Positions 45,525-53,431 of a stretch of 64,000 nt of DNA are shown one piece after another. The notes under the pieces were generated by a model, which did not search any database, was not told the origin of the DNA, and saw nothing but the letters and a program-made list of their open reading frames with translations. Location: positions 1 to 64,000 of the forward strand of contig JAOUCS010000006.1 in NCBI GenBank assembly GCA_029859645.1. The letters are read 5' to 3'. The DNA comes from Lysobacterales bacterium. Its GTDB lineage: Bacteria; Pseudomonadota; Gammaproteobacteria; Xanthomonadales; SZUA-36. The translations under genes were made by a program, and so were the position numbers. Within the stretch, counting starts at the first letter, position 1. Every line of letters begins with the position of its first letter.

Positions 45525-46328
45525 ATGATCGAATGCCTGGTGGACGGTGAAATTTCCGATCGGATTTCCGCGTCTGACCGGGGTCTGCAATTCGGTGACG
45601 GGTTATTTGAAACCATAGCCGTGATTGGTGGGCAACCTCGTTTCTGGCAACTTCACATGGACCGCCTGGGGGCAGGCTGTGAGCGGCTGGGCATACCCGC
45701 CACACCGCAACCTGTTTTGCTGCGCGAAGTTAAAACCGTTTGCGCCGGACAATCACAATGCATCGTCAGGATTATCGTAACCCGTGGTGAATCAGAACGA
45801 ACCTATTCGACCGCCGGCCTCGCGCAGGCCCATCGGGTAGTCAGCGCGCATGCCTGGCAACCCGAAGAACCTGATCCGGGCGTATTCGGTGTCCGGGCGC
45901 GCCTGTGTAATCTGCGTTTGGGCATTCAACCCGACCTGGCAGGCATGAACCACCTGAACCGCCTGGAACAGGTTTTGGCACGGGCTGAATGGGACGACCC
46001 GCTGATCGATGAAGGCATCCTGCTAGACCGTGAGGACCACGTGATCTGTGGTGTCTCAAGCAACATTTTCCTGGTGTATGCAGGGCGCCTGCTCACGCCA
46101 CGTCTCGATCGCTGTGGCATTCGGGGTGTCATGCGCGCCGCCATTCTGGGCGCCTTCCGGGAACGGTGTGAGCAACGCCGATTACTGCTGGACATGCTGC
46201 CGGATGCAGAAGAGGTTTTTATCTGTAACAGCGTCCGAGGTGCCATACCACTCACCCGAATCGGGCACTGGGAATATGAAATCGGCCCGGTCACGCGGGA
46301 AGTGCGGGAGTGGCTGAAGCAGCAGTGA
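45525..46328 (+). CDS. pabC: Aminodeoxychorismate lyase homologue PabC lacking the pyridoxal-phosphate lysine
   Basis: A 267-residue fold-type IV PLP enzyme by homology, located between fabF and mltG as in E. coli. PabC releases pyruvate from aminodeoxychorismate to give 4-aminobenzoate for folate. SDRGLQFGDGLFET and the NHLNRLEQV segment are recognisable. The residue before HLNRLEQV is Asn142 (codon AAC at 45948), where E. coli PabC has the Schiff-base lysine (K140 in GIKHLNRLEQ). Only two lysines occur in the protein, K70 and one near the C-terminus, so no nearby substitute exists. Either the protein is inactive as a lyase, or it has a new role, or there is a base error. Confidence 0.85.
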   Translation: MIECLVDGEISDRISASDRGLQFGDGLFETIAVIGGQPRFWQLHMDRLGAGCERLGIPATPQPVLLREVKTVCAGQSQCIVRIIVTRGESERTYSTAGLAQAHRVVSAHAWQPEEPDPGVFGVRARLCNLRLGIQPDLAGMNHLNRLEQVLARAEWDDPLIDEGILLDREDHVICGVSSNIFLVYAGRLLTPRLDRCGIRGVMRAAILGAFRERCEQRRLLLDMLPDAEEVFICNSVRGAIPLTRIGHWEYEIGPVTREVREWLKQQ

Positions 46329-46332
46329 AAGA

Positions 46333-47334
46333 ATGAAGAAGCTCCTGATGCTTTTTGCTGTTGCCCTGGTGCTCCTGGCAGTGATTGCCTGGACCGGATG
46401 GCAGCGCTACCAGGACTTTCTTGCCACGCCTTTGAACATCCCGGCGGACGGACAGGTGTTTGAACTCGAGGTGGGCGCCACAGGGTCGGCAATTGTCCAG
46501 CAGCTCGCTGCCATGGGACTGGCACGCCCCGGCTGGGAGTGGCGCGTATTGATGCGGCTGGAGCCTCACGTTTACCGCGCCGGTGAATATTTACTGGAAC
46601 CGGGTTCAGGGCCGCAGGCCGTTCTCCATAAGCTGTCCAGTGCTGATGTTATTCAGTATCGCCTGACCGTAGTGGAGGGCTGGACCTTCAGTCAACTGCT
46701 TGATGCGCTGGCGACAAATGAAACCCTGCGGCATGAACTGGAAACCGATCCGGTTGATGCAGGGTGGCGGACCACGCTGGGACTTGAATGGGATCACCCT
46801 GAAGGCTGGTTTCTGCCGGAAACTTACCAGTTCAGCCGGGGTGATTCCGACCGGGACATCCTGCTCCGGGCGCACCAGGCGATGCAGCGGGCACTCGCCG
46901 AGGCCTGGGAAGCCAGGGATACGGGGCTGCCATTGGAGTCTCCATACGAAATGCTGATACTGGCGTCGATCATCGAAAAAGAGACATCCATCGACCACGA
47001 ACGGTCGCAAGTCGCTGGCGTGTTTATTCGCAGACTGCAAAAAGGCATGCGGCTGCAAACCGATCCAACGGTCATTTATGGCCTGGGTGATACCTTTGAC
47101 GGTGATATCCGGCGCCGTGATCTGAAGGCGGACACGCCCTACAATACCTATACCCGTCACGGATTACCGCCAACGCCGATCGCGTTGCCGGGCAAGGCTT
47201 CCTTGCTGGCAGCCGGTCAGCCCGATGCGGGCAATGCACTGTATTTCGTGGCAGACGGCAAAGGCGGCCATACTTTTTCAGCGACGCTGGAAGAGCACCA
47301 GGCTGCCGTAAACAAACTGATAGGAAGAAATTAA
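46333..47334 (+). CDS. mltG: Endolytic murein transglycosylase MltG
   Basis: A 333-residue inner-membrane protein (YceG family) that cuts nascent peptidoglycan and limits glycan length. One N-terminal transmembrane helix (LLMLFAVALVLLAVIAWTG), then a LysM-like part, then the catalytic domain with Glu215 in LASIIEKET and the LQTDPTVIYG and YNTYTRHGLPPTPI segments. The stop overlaps the tmk start (TAATG). Confidence 0.94.
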   Translation: MKKLLMLFAVALVLLAVIAWTGWQRYQDFLATPLNIPADGQVFELEVGATGSAIVQQLAAMGLARPGWEWRVLMRLEPHVYRAGEYLLEPGSGPQAVLHKLSSADVIQYRLTVVEGWTFSQLLDALATNETLRHELETDPVDAGWRTTLGLEWDHPEGWFLPETYQFSRGDSDRDILLRAHQAMQRALAEAWEARDTGLPLESPYEMLILASIIEKETSIDHERSQVAGVFIRRLQKGMRLQTDPTVIYGLGDTFDGDIRRRDLKADTPYNTYTRHGLPPTPIALPGKASLLAAGQPDAGNALYFVADGKGGHTFSATLEEHQAAVNKLIGRN

Positions 47335-47957
47335 TGCAAGGCAAGTTCATTACCATGGAAGGCGGTGAGGGCGCTGGCAAGTCCACCATGATGCAGCGTG
47401 TCGGAGGCTGGCTGGAAGCGGCAGGACACCGCGTGGTAGTGACCCGTGAGCCGGGTGGCACGGATCTCGCTGAGAAGCTGCGAGAGATCTTGCTGGACCG
47501 TGATAACAACACGCTTTCGGGCCAGGCGGAGTTGCTGCTGGTGTTTGCTTCCAGGGCGCAACACCTGGATGAGTTGATCCGACCGGCGCTGGCACGCGGA
47601 GACTGGGTCCTTTGTGATCGCTTTACCGACGCCACCTGGGCCTACCAGGGAGGTGGCAGGGGCCTGCCACTGGACGACATCAAAACGCTCGAAAAACTCG
47701 TTCACGGCGATCTCAGCCCGGATTTGACCCTGTTGCTGGACCTGCCGGTAGAACATGGCATGAGACGAGCCGGTGAGCGCAGCGAGGCGGATCGTTTTGA
47801 ACAGGAATCGAGCACATTCTTTGAGCGGGTCCGAAACGCCTACCTGGAACGGGCAAACTCGGCCCGTGGGCGATTCGCCATCGTCGATGCGTCCCCCGGG
47901 GTGGATGAGGTCTGGGCACAGATTGAAGAAATTCTGTCAAGCAGGTTCAATTCATGA
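47334..47957 (+). CDS. tmk: Thymidylate kinase
   Basis: A 207-residue kinase that phosphorylates dTMP to dTDP. The P-loop is EGGEGAGKST at residues 9-18; TREPGGTDLAEKLR and the DRF-DATWAYQGGGRG segments are the thymidine-binding and lid motifs. Overlaps mltG upstream and holB downstream. Confidence 0.96.
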   Translation: MQGKFITMEGGEGAGKSTMMQRVGGWLEAAGHRVVVTREPGGTDLAEKLREILLDRDNNTLSGQAELLLVFASRAQHLDELIRPALARGDWVLCDRFTDATWAYQGGGRGLPLDDIKTLEKLVHGDLSPDLTLLLDLPVEHGMRRAGERSEADRFEQESSTFFERVRNAYLERANSARGRFAIVDASPGVDEVWAQIEEILSSRFNS

Positions 47958-48886
47958 GTTATCCATGGTTACAGCCCGCCGAGGAAGAGTTTGCAGAACG
48001 GTTGGTGCAAGGCCGCCTGCCTCACGCTTTGTTACTTTCCGGGCCACGCGGCACCGGCAAGAAAGAACTGGCCTCGCAGTTGCTGGCCGGTATCCTCTGC
48101 CTGGACAGCGACTGGCCGGCCTGCGGTAACTGCCGCTCCTGCCAGTTACTGGCAACCGGCGCGCATCCAGATTGCCGCATCCTCACCTTCGAGGACCATC
48201 CGCGTACGGGTGACTTGCGCAAGGAACTGATCGTAGACCAGGTTCGCGGCCTCATTTCATCCCTCAATCTGACAAACACCATCAGCCGGCGAAAAGCGGC
48301 GCTGATCTACCCGGCTGAGGCGATGAATACCAACGCCGCGAATGCCCTGTTGAAAACCCTGGAGGAGCCGCCGGGTGAAACAGTCATCATCCTGGTATGC
48401 AGCGATACGGCCCGTTTGCCTGCCACCATTCGCAGTCGCTGCCAGAATTTGACCATTCGCCAGCCTGAACCCGCGGATGCACTTGACTGGTTGCAGAACG
48501 AGTCAGGTCTTGATGAGCAGTCTGCGAGGGCAGCCTTGCAGGCAGCCGCCGGCAGTCCGCTGGAAGCACTCAGACTTCACCGGGAAGGTGCCACGGAGCA
48601 ATACCTTTTATTGACCGAAACCCTGGCGAAACTGGAAGCCGGTCGGATCGGCGCAGGCAGCGCTCTTGCAGCGCTGGCCGATGTTGAACCGGACAGGCTG
48701 TGGTCGTGGATTTCGCTATTGGCGGCTGGCCGGCTGAAATCCGGTGGGCGCCCTCTGCAGCAAGCCCGTGAGCTTTCGAAATTGCAGTCAGCCGCGGATC
48801 TGAACCGCAAGTTGGTATCAACACCGGTTCGGAAAGACTTTCTTCTGCAGGATTGGCTGATACAATGGGCGCGAATCAGCGCTTAG
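47954..48886 (+). CDS. holB: DNA polymerase III delta' subunit HolB
   Basis: A 310-residue clamp-loader subunit. A P-loop-like GPRGTGKKEL lies at residues 30-39, a zinc module has C57, C60, C63 and C74, and LLKTLEEPPGETV and the sensor SRCQNL segments are conserved. It opens the beta clamp with gamma/tau and delta. ATGA overlap with tmk; followed by a PilZ gene, as in many gammaproteobacteria. Confidence 0.93.
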   Translation: MSYPWLQPAEEEFAERLVQGRLPHALLLSGPRGTGKKELASQLLAGILCLDSDWPACGNCRSCQLLATGAHPDCRILTFEDHPRTGDLRKELIVDQVRGLISSLNLTNTISRRKAALIYPAEAMNTNAANALLKTLEEPPGETVIILVCSDTARLPATIRSRCQNLTIRQPEPADALDWLQNESGLDEQSARAALQAAAGSPLEALRLHREGATEQYLLLTETLAKLEAGRIGAGSALAALADVEPDRLWSWISLLAAGRLKSGGRPLQQARELSKLQSAADLNRKLVSTPVRKDFLLQDWLIQWARISA

Positions 48887-48895
48887 GAAGGAACC

Positions 48896-49237
48896 ATGGC
48901 ACAGCAGGGAATTCTCTCACTTTCGATCAAGGACCGTCAGGCACTGTATAAATCCTATATGCCATTCGTGTCGGGTGGCGGGCTATTCGTACCCAGCACC
49001 AAGCAGTTCAGCCTTGGGGATGAAGTTTTCCTGCTGCTGACTGTCATGGAATTCGAAGAACGCCTGCCCATACCGGGCAAGGTGATCTGGATTACACCCC
49101 AGGGCGCCGCGGGAAATCGCAAAGCAGGTATCGGTGTACAGTTTGCTGACACACAGGATGGCGCCCACGCCAGGACCGTGATCGAGTCACACCTGGCAGC
49201 TCAGCTGAAAAGCAACAAAGCGACGCACACCATGTAA
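48896..49237 (+). CDS. PilZ domain protein
   Basis: A 113-residue protein. It has YMPFVSGGGLFVPSTKQFSLGDEVFLLLTV and GKVIWITPQGA-like features of PilZ (split here by eye). The RxxxR part of the cyclic-di-GMP motif is not visible at the N-terminus, as in the original PilZ, which acts in type IV pilus function without binding c-di-GMP. The position after holB fits PilZ of Pseudomonas and Xanthomonas. Confidence 0.88.
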   Translation: MAQQGILSLSIKDRQALYKSYMPFVSGGGLFVPSTKQFSLGDEVFLLLTVMEFEERLPIPGKVIWITPQGAAGNRKAGIGVQFADTQDGAHARTVIESHLAAQLKSNKATHTM

Positions 49238-49240
49238 GTT

Positions 49241-50410
49241 TCAGCGGGCCGCTGATCCTACGATGTTCATGAACCGGCCCAGCATTTCCTCGTCCTGGTA
49301 GAAATGCGGGGACACTCGAATAGACCCTCCACGGATCACCACATCGACACCTGCTTCAGCCAGTGCCTGGTGAATGGCCTCTGCGGCGACCGATTCATGG
49401 CGGAAGCTGACGATGCCTGATTGCCTGTCGGGTGATGTCCGGCTGCTGATCATAACCCCCGGAATTTTTCCGAGTTCGCGCAACAGGAATCCGGTGTTGG
49501 CGAGCACCCGCGCGCCTACTTTATCCATACCATAGTCAAGTAACAGCTGGACTGAGGCGTCCATGGCCGCCTGTCCCATGGTGTTGGGACTTCCCGCTTC
49601 GAACCGCTTGGCGCTGCTGGCCGGTTCCCAGTGATCACGTTCAAAATCAAATGGATGCTCAAACATATGCCAGCCCTGTTGCAACAATCGCAATTTCGGC
49701 CGGGCCGATTCGCTGCAGTAAAAAACAGCGATGCCTTCCGGCGCCAGCAGCCACTTGTGGGCATCGGCGGCCAGGAAATCGATGTGACAGGACTGTACAT
49801 CCATCGGCAGGGCGCCGAGTTGCTGAATCGCATCGACAAAAAACAATATGCCATGGCGCCGGCAATGCGAGCCCAGTCGATGCAGGTCGAGTTTGAATCC
49901 ATCACTCCACTGGACTGCACTGACAGAGAGAAGCCGGGTATTCCGGTCCATGGCATCGAGCAAGGCCTGTTCGGCATCCGCTGCGCTGCGTATATCGACT
50001 TCGCGAATTTCCACGCCGTGGACCGACTGCGCCAGCCAGGGCAGGCGATTGGAGGGGAATTCTCCAGCAGGCAGAACGACATTGTCCCCCGCTTGCCAGT
50101 CCAGCCCGAAGGCAACCGTGCAGATACCTTCGCTGGTATTTTTCAGCAACGCGATATCCGCGGCACCGGCAGCGCCCGTTAACCTGGCCAGGCTTGCGCG
50201 TAAGCGAATTTCACGCTTGTACCACTCTCGGTAGCCCATTGACCCCTGCAGCATGTTTTCTTCTGCAAACTGCTGCACGGCCTCGGCGGCGCAGCGCGGC
50301 CACGGGCCCGCGGCTGCATGATTGAGATACATGCCATTTTCCAGGATAGGAAACTGGTCGGAAAAGGAAAGGGGGCGCGAGGGTGGCAGCGGTCGGTTTG
50401 TATCAGGCAT
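49241..50410 (-). CDS. Class V aminotransferase / cysteine desulfurase-like protein
   Basis: A 389-residue PLP enzyme. The Schiff-base lysine is K219 in DAHKWLLAPEG, with FVDAIQQLGALPMDV just before it. The substrate is not clear: the sequence looks like isopenicillin-epimerase/kynureninase-type class V members more than IscS or SufS, since the catalytic-cysteine loop is not evident. Start at 50410 (MPDTNRP); the frame also opens at 50440, which would extend across the dinB start. Ends three bases from the PilZ stop, convergent. Divergent from dinB. Confidence 0.72.
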   Translation of the reverse strand: MPDTNRPLPPSRPLSFSDQFPILENGMYLNHAAAGPWPRCAAEAVQQFAEENMLQGSMGYREWYKREIRLRASLARLTGAAGAADIALLKNTSEGICTVAFGLDWQAGDNVVLPAGEFPSNRLPWLAQSVHGVEIREVDIRSAADAEQALLDAMDRNTRLLSVSAVQWSDGFKLDLHRLGSHCRRHGILFFVDAIQQLGALPMDVQSCHIDFLAADAHKWLLAPEGIAVFYCSESARPKLRLLQQGWHMFEHPFDFERDHWEPASSAKRFEAGSPNTMGQAAMDASVQLLLDYGMDKVGARVLANTGFLLRELGKIPGVMISSRTSPDRQSGIVSFRHESVAAEAIHQALAEAGVDVVIRGGSIRVSPHFYQDEEMLGRFMNIVGSAAR

Positions 50411-50415
50411 GCCGC

Positions 50416-50421
50416 TATAAT
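50416..50421 (+). promoter_or_regulatory. Probable -10 element of dinB
   Basis: A perfect TATAAT lies seven bases before the dinB ATG. If used, transcription would start at or next to the A of the ATG and the message would be almost leaderless, consistent with the lack of a Shine-Dalgarno sequence. A good -35 was not found, and no LexA box was seen. Confidence 0.4.
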
Positions 50422-50427
50422 GCGGTG

Positions 50428-51615
50428 ATGGAAGCGGCAAAGCAACGGGCGATCATTCATGTAGACATGGATGCGTTTTATGCTGCGGTTGAGCTCCTGG
50501 ATGATCCTTCCCTGGAGGGACAGTCGGTGATTGTGGGCGGGCTGGGGCCGCGCGGTGTTGTCGCTACGGCCAACTATGAAGCCAGGTCATTCGGCGTTCA
50601 TTCCGCGTTGCCGATGGGACGGGCCAGGCGCCTTTGTCCGCGCGCCCGGTTTATCCGCCCCCGCATGGCGAGGTACCGGCAGAAGTCGGCCGAGGTTTTC
50701 TCTGTTTTCCGTGATTTCACCCCTCTCATCGAGGGCCTGTCGCTGGACGAGGCTTTTCTCGATGTAACCGGCAGTCTGCGCCTGTTTGGCGAGCGGGAAG
50801 AAATGGGGCGGCGGATCAAGGACAGGATACAAGCTGACACCGGGCTGACAGCCTCGGTGGGAATTGCACACAACAAGTTCCTGGCAAAACTTGCTTCTGA
50901 TGCGGACAAACCCGACGGTCTGGTGGTCGTGCGGCCGGAACAGGTCCAGTCTTTTCTCGATCCCATGCCGATTACGCGATTGTGGGGTATCGGCAAACAG
51001 ACAGCGCCAAAACTCAGGGCGTTGGGTATATTGACGATCGGGCAGCTGAGGAACACGGACATGTCCATTCTGCGACAGGTGCTGGGGAACCGAGCCGGTC
51101 ATTTTCTGGACCTTGCAGCAGGCCTGGATGATCGTGAGGTCGCTCCCGGCCGGCCGGACAAATCCATCAGTCATGAGGTAACCTTTGACAATGACATCCT
51201 GGACCGGGTCGAGTTGCTGGCGGAATTGCAACGCCAGGCGGAAGCAGTTTCCAGGCGATTACGTGCCCAGCAACTCATGGCAAGCACGGTGGTGGTGAAA
51301 ATCCGGGATTCGTCCTTTCACACGATTACGCGCAGCCGCAGCATGAGGGCTTGCTCGAACAGCACCCAGACACTGTACAAATTGGCACGTGCCCTGTTTG
51401 AGCGGTGGCGTAATGAACACCAGGGGACGGCCGTGCGCCTGCTTGGCATGGGCGTGTCAGGTTTGCAGGAATCCAGCGTGGCCGGGCAGGCGGCCGGTGA
51501 CCGCCTGGATAAGCCTGCAGAGCGGGAAATCGACCGGGTTTTCGACCAGATCAACCAGCGCTACGGCGATTCAAAAATCACCCACGGCCAGGTACTGCGG
51601 CGTAAAAAGGACTAA
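50428..51615 (+). CDS. dinB: DNA polymerase IV DinB
   Basis: A 395-residue Y-family lesion-bypass polymerase. Catalytic acidic residues are D13 (HVDMDAFYA) and D107-E108 (LSLDEAFLDVT). The finger, thumb (HNKFLAKLASD, RLWGIGKQTAP) and little-finger domains are all present. ATG at 50428 gives the usual start; the in-frame upstream ATG at 50383 adds an unconserved stretch inside the neighbouring gene's 5' end. No clear SOS box upstream, in contrast to lexA. Confidence 0.95.
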   Translation: MEAAKQRAIIHVDMDAFYAAVELLDDPSLEGQSVIVGGLGPRGVVATANYEARSFGVHSALPMGRARRLCPRARFIRPRMARYRQKSAEVFSVFRDFTPLIEGLSLDEAFLDVTGSLRLFGEREEMGRRIKDRIQADTGLTASVGIAHNKFLAKLASDADKPDGLVVVRPEQVQSFLDPMPITRLWGIGKQTAPKLRALGILTIGQLRNTDMSILRQVLGNRAGHFLDLAAGLDDREVAPGRPDKSISHEVTFDNDILDRVELLAELQRQAEAVSRRLRAQQLMASTVVVKIRDSSFHTITRSRSMRACSNSTQTLYKLARALFERWRNEHQGTAVRLLGMGVSGLQESSVAGQAAGDRLDKPAEREIDRVFDQINQRYGDSKITHGQVLRRKKD

Positions 51616-53297
51616 CCGCCTTCCAGCTTTTTCAGCTCTTCGTCACGGAGTTCCCGGCGCAAAATCTTACCCACGTTAGACTTGGGCAATTCGTCACGAA
51701 ATTCGATGTGACGCGGACGTTTGTACCCGGTCAGCTGCTCCTTGCAATGAGCGAGCAGTTCGTCTTCGGTGAGTGACGGATCCGACTTGACCACGAAAAC
51801 CTTGACGGCCTCGTTCGACTTGGGGTCCGGCACGCCGATTACCGCGACTTCCAGAACCTTGGGATGCAACGCGACCACGTCTTCGATTTCGTTGGGAAAG
51901 ACATTGAAACCGGAGACCAGGATCATGTCTTTCTTGCGGTCAACGATCTTGAAGAAGCCGTCTTCGGTCATCAGGGCCACATCACCGGTTCGCAACCAGC
52001 CATCGTCGGTAATCACCTTGGCTGTTTCCTCGGGACGTTGCCAATAACCTTTCATCACCTGGGGCCCCCTGATGACCAGTTCCCCCCTTTCACCCTGCGG
52101 CAACAGGTCACCGGCATCGTTCATGATGCCGCATTCGGTGGAAGAGATCGGCAGGCCGATACAGCCGTTGAAACCTTCCAGGTCCATGGGGTTGATACAG
52201 GCCGCCGGTGAGGTTTCCGTCAGGCCATACGCTTCGACCAGCGGAGTGCCAGTCACTTCCCGCCATTTTTCCGCTACCGCTCTTTGCACGGCCATGCCCC
52301 CACCCAATGCGCCTTTGAGTGTGCTGAAATCGAGTTCGGCAAACCCGGGGTCGGCCAGCATGCTGTTGAACAACGTGTTGACGCCCGGGATAAACGTAAA
52401 CGGCACAGTTTTGAGTTCCTTGATGAAGCCGGGAATATCCCTCGGATTGGTGATCAGGACATTGACTCCGCCCATGGCCATGAACACCAGGCAGTTCGCC
52501 GTCAGGGCAAAGATATGGTAGAGGGGTAGTGCGGTAATAACGATCTCGGAATCGTTGCCTACGCCGGCAGGGATCATCCATGCCTTCGACTGCTGCATGT
52601 TGGCGACCAGGTTGCGGTGTGTCAGCATCGCGCCCTTGGCCACGCCGGTGGTGCCGCCGGTGTACTGCAGGAATGCCAAGTCGTCCAGGCCAAGCTCTAC
52701 CGGAGTCAACGCCATCCGTGATCCTTCCTGCAGGGCCTGGTTGAAGCGGGTCGCTCCAGGAATGCTGAAATCGGGTACCGCCTTTTTCACATGCTTGAGC
52801 ATGAAATTGATGATCGTGCCCTTCGGAAAACCCAGCAGATCTCCGATCCGCGTGGTGATGACCTGTTCGACCGGTGTCTCGCCGACGACTTTTTCCAGCA
52901 CGTGCGCAAAATTCTCAACGACCACGATCGCCCGGGCGCCTGAATCGGTCAGCTGGTGCTTGAGTTCCCGCGCGGTGTACATCGGGTTGGTGTTGACGAT
53001 AACGAGACCGGCGCGCATCGCGCCGAACAGCGCCACCGGGTACTGCAGGATGTTGGGCATCATCAGTGCGATCCGGTCGCCCTTGACCAGGCCCTTGCTT
53101 TGCAACCAGGCGGCAAAATCATGGGTCAGGCGATCCAGGTCGTGATAATTGAGTTCCTTGCCAAAGTTCATATAAGCGGTCTGTTTGCCGAACTTCTGGC
53201 AACTCTGGGCAAAAATATCCAGGATGGATGAGTATTCACCCATGTCAATTTCGGCCGGGACTCCCTCGGGGTAACTATTTAGCCATGGTTGGTTCAC
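51612..53297 (-). CDS. fadD: Long-chain fatty-acid-CoA ligase FadD
   Basis: A 561-residue adenylate-forming enzyme that activates fatty acids to acyl-CoA. The AMP loop is YTGGTTGVAKGA, with GWLRTGDVALM and KIVDRKKDMILVSGFNVFPNEIE. The N-terminus PWLNSYPEGVPAEID matches FadD. GTG at 53297 with GAGGA upstream is the start; the frame extends to a TTG at 53312. It is convergent with dinB (four-base overlap) and divergent from the ligase-CBS gene. Confidence 0.92.
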   Translation of the reverse strand: MNQPWLNSYPEGVPAEIDMGEYSSILDIFAQSCQKFGKQTAYMNFGKELNYHDLDRLTHDFAAWLQSKGLVKGDRIALMMPNILQYPVALFGAMRAGLVIVNTNPMYTARELKHQLTDSGARAIVVVENFAHVLEKVVGETPVEQVITTRIGDLLGFPKGTIINFMLKHVKKAVPDFSIPGATRFNQALQEGSRMALTPVELGLDDLAFLQYTGGTTGVAKGAMLTHRNLVANMQQSKAWMIPAGVGNDSEIVITALPLYHIFALTANCLVFMAMGGVNVLITNPRDIPGFIKELKTVPFTFIPGVNTLFNSMLADPGFAELDFSTLKGALGGGMAVQRAVAEKWREVTGTPLVEAYGLTETSPAACINPMDLEGFNGCIGLPISSTECGIMNDAGDLLPQGERGELVIRGPQVMKGYWQRPEETAKVITDDGWLRTGDVALMTEDGFFKIVDRKKDMILVSGFNVFPNEIEDVVALHPKVLEVAVIGVPDPKSNEAVKVFVVKSDPSLTEDELLAHCKEQLTGYKRPRHIEFRDELPKSNVGKILRRELRDEELKKLEGG

Positions 53298-53431
53298 AAC
53301 GATTCCTCGCAAATAACGCGGTCAGGGTAATATATGCATCAATACTGCACGAAGCATTTTGATGGATGTCAGAAGCTTTTCTTTCGATCACGTGGGATAA
53401 TGATTACCGATTTAGGCCGGGGTAGCAACGG

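Noticed and set aside
48896-49237. PilZ protein as a cyclic-di-GMP receptor
   Set aside because: The RxxxR motif is not visible at its N-terminus, so binding is doubtful.
50340-50428. LexA box upstream of dinB
   Set aside because: No CTGT-N8-ACAG-type site was found, although dinB is SOS-controlled in many species.
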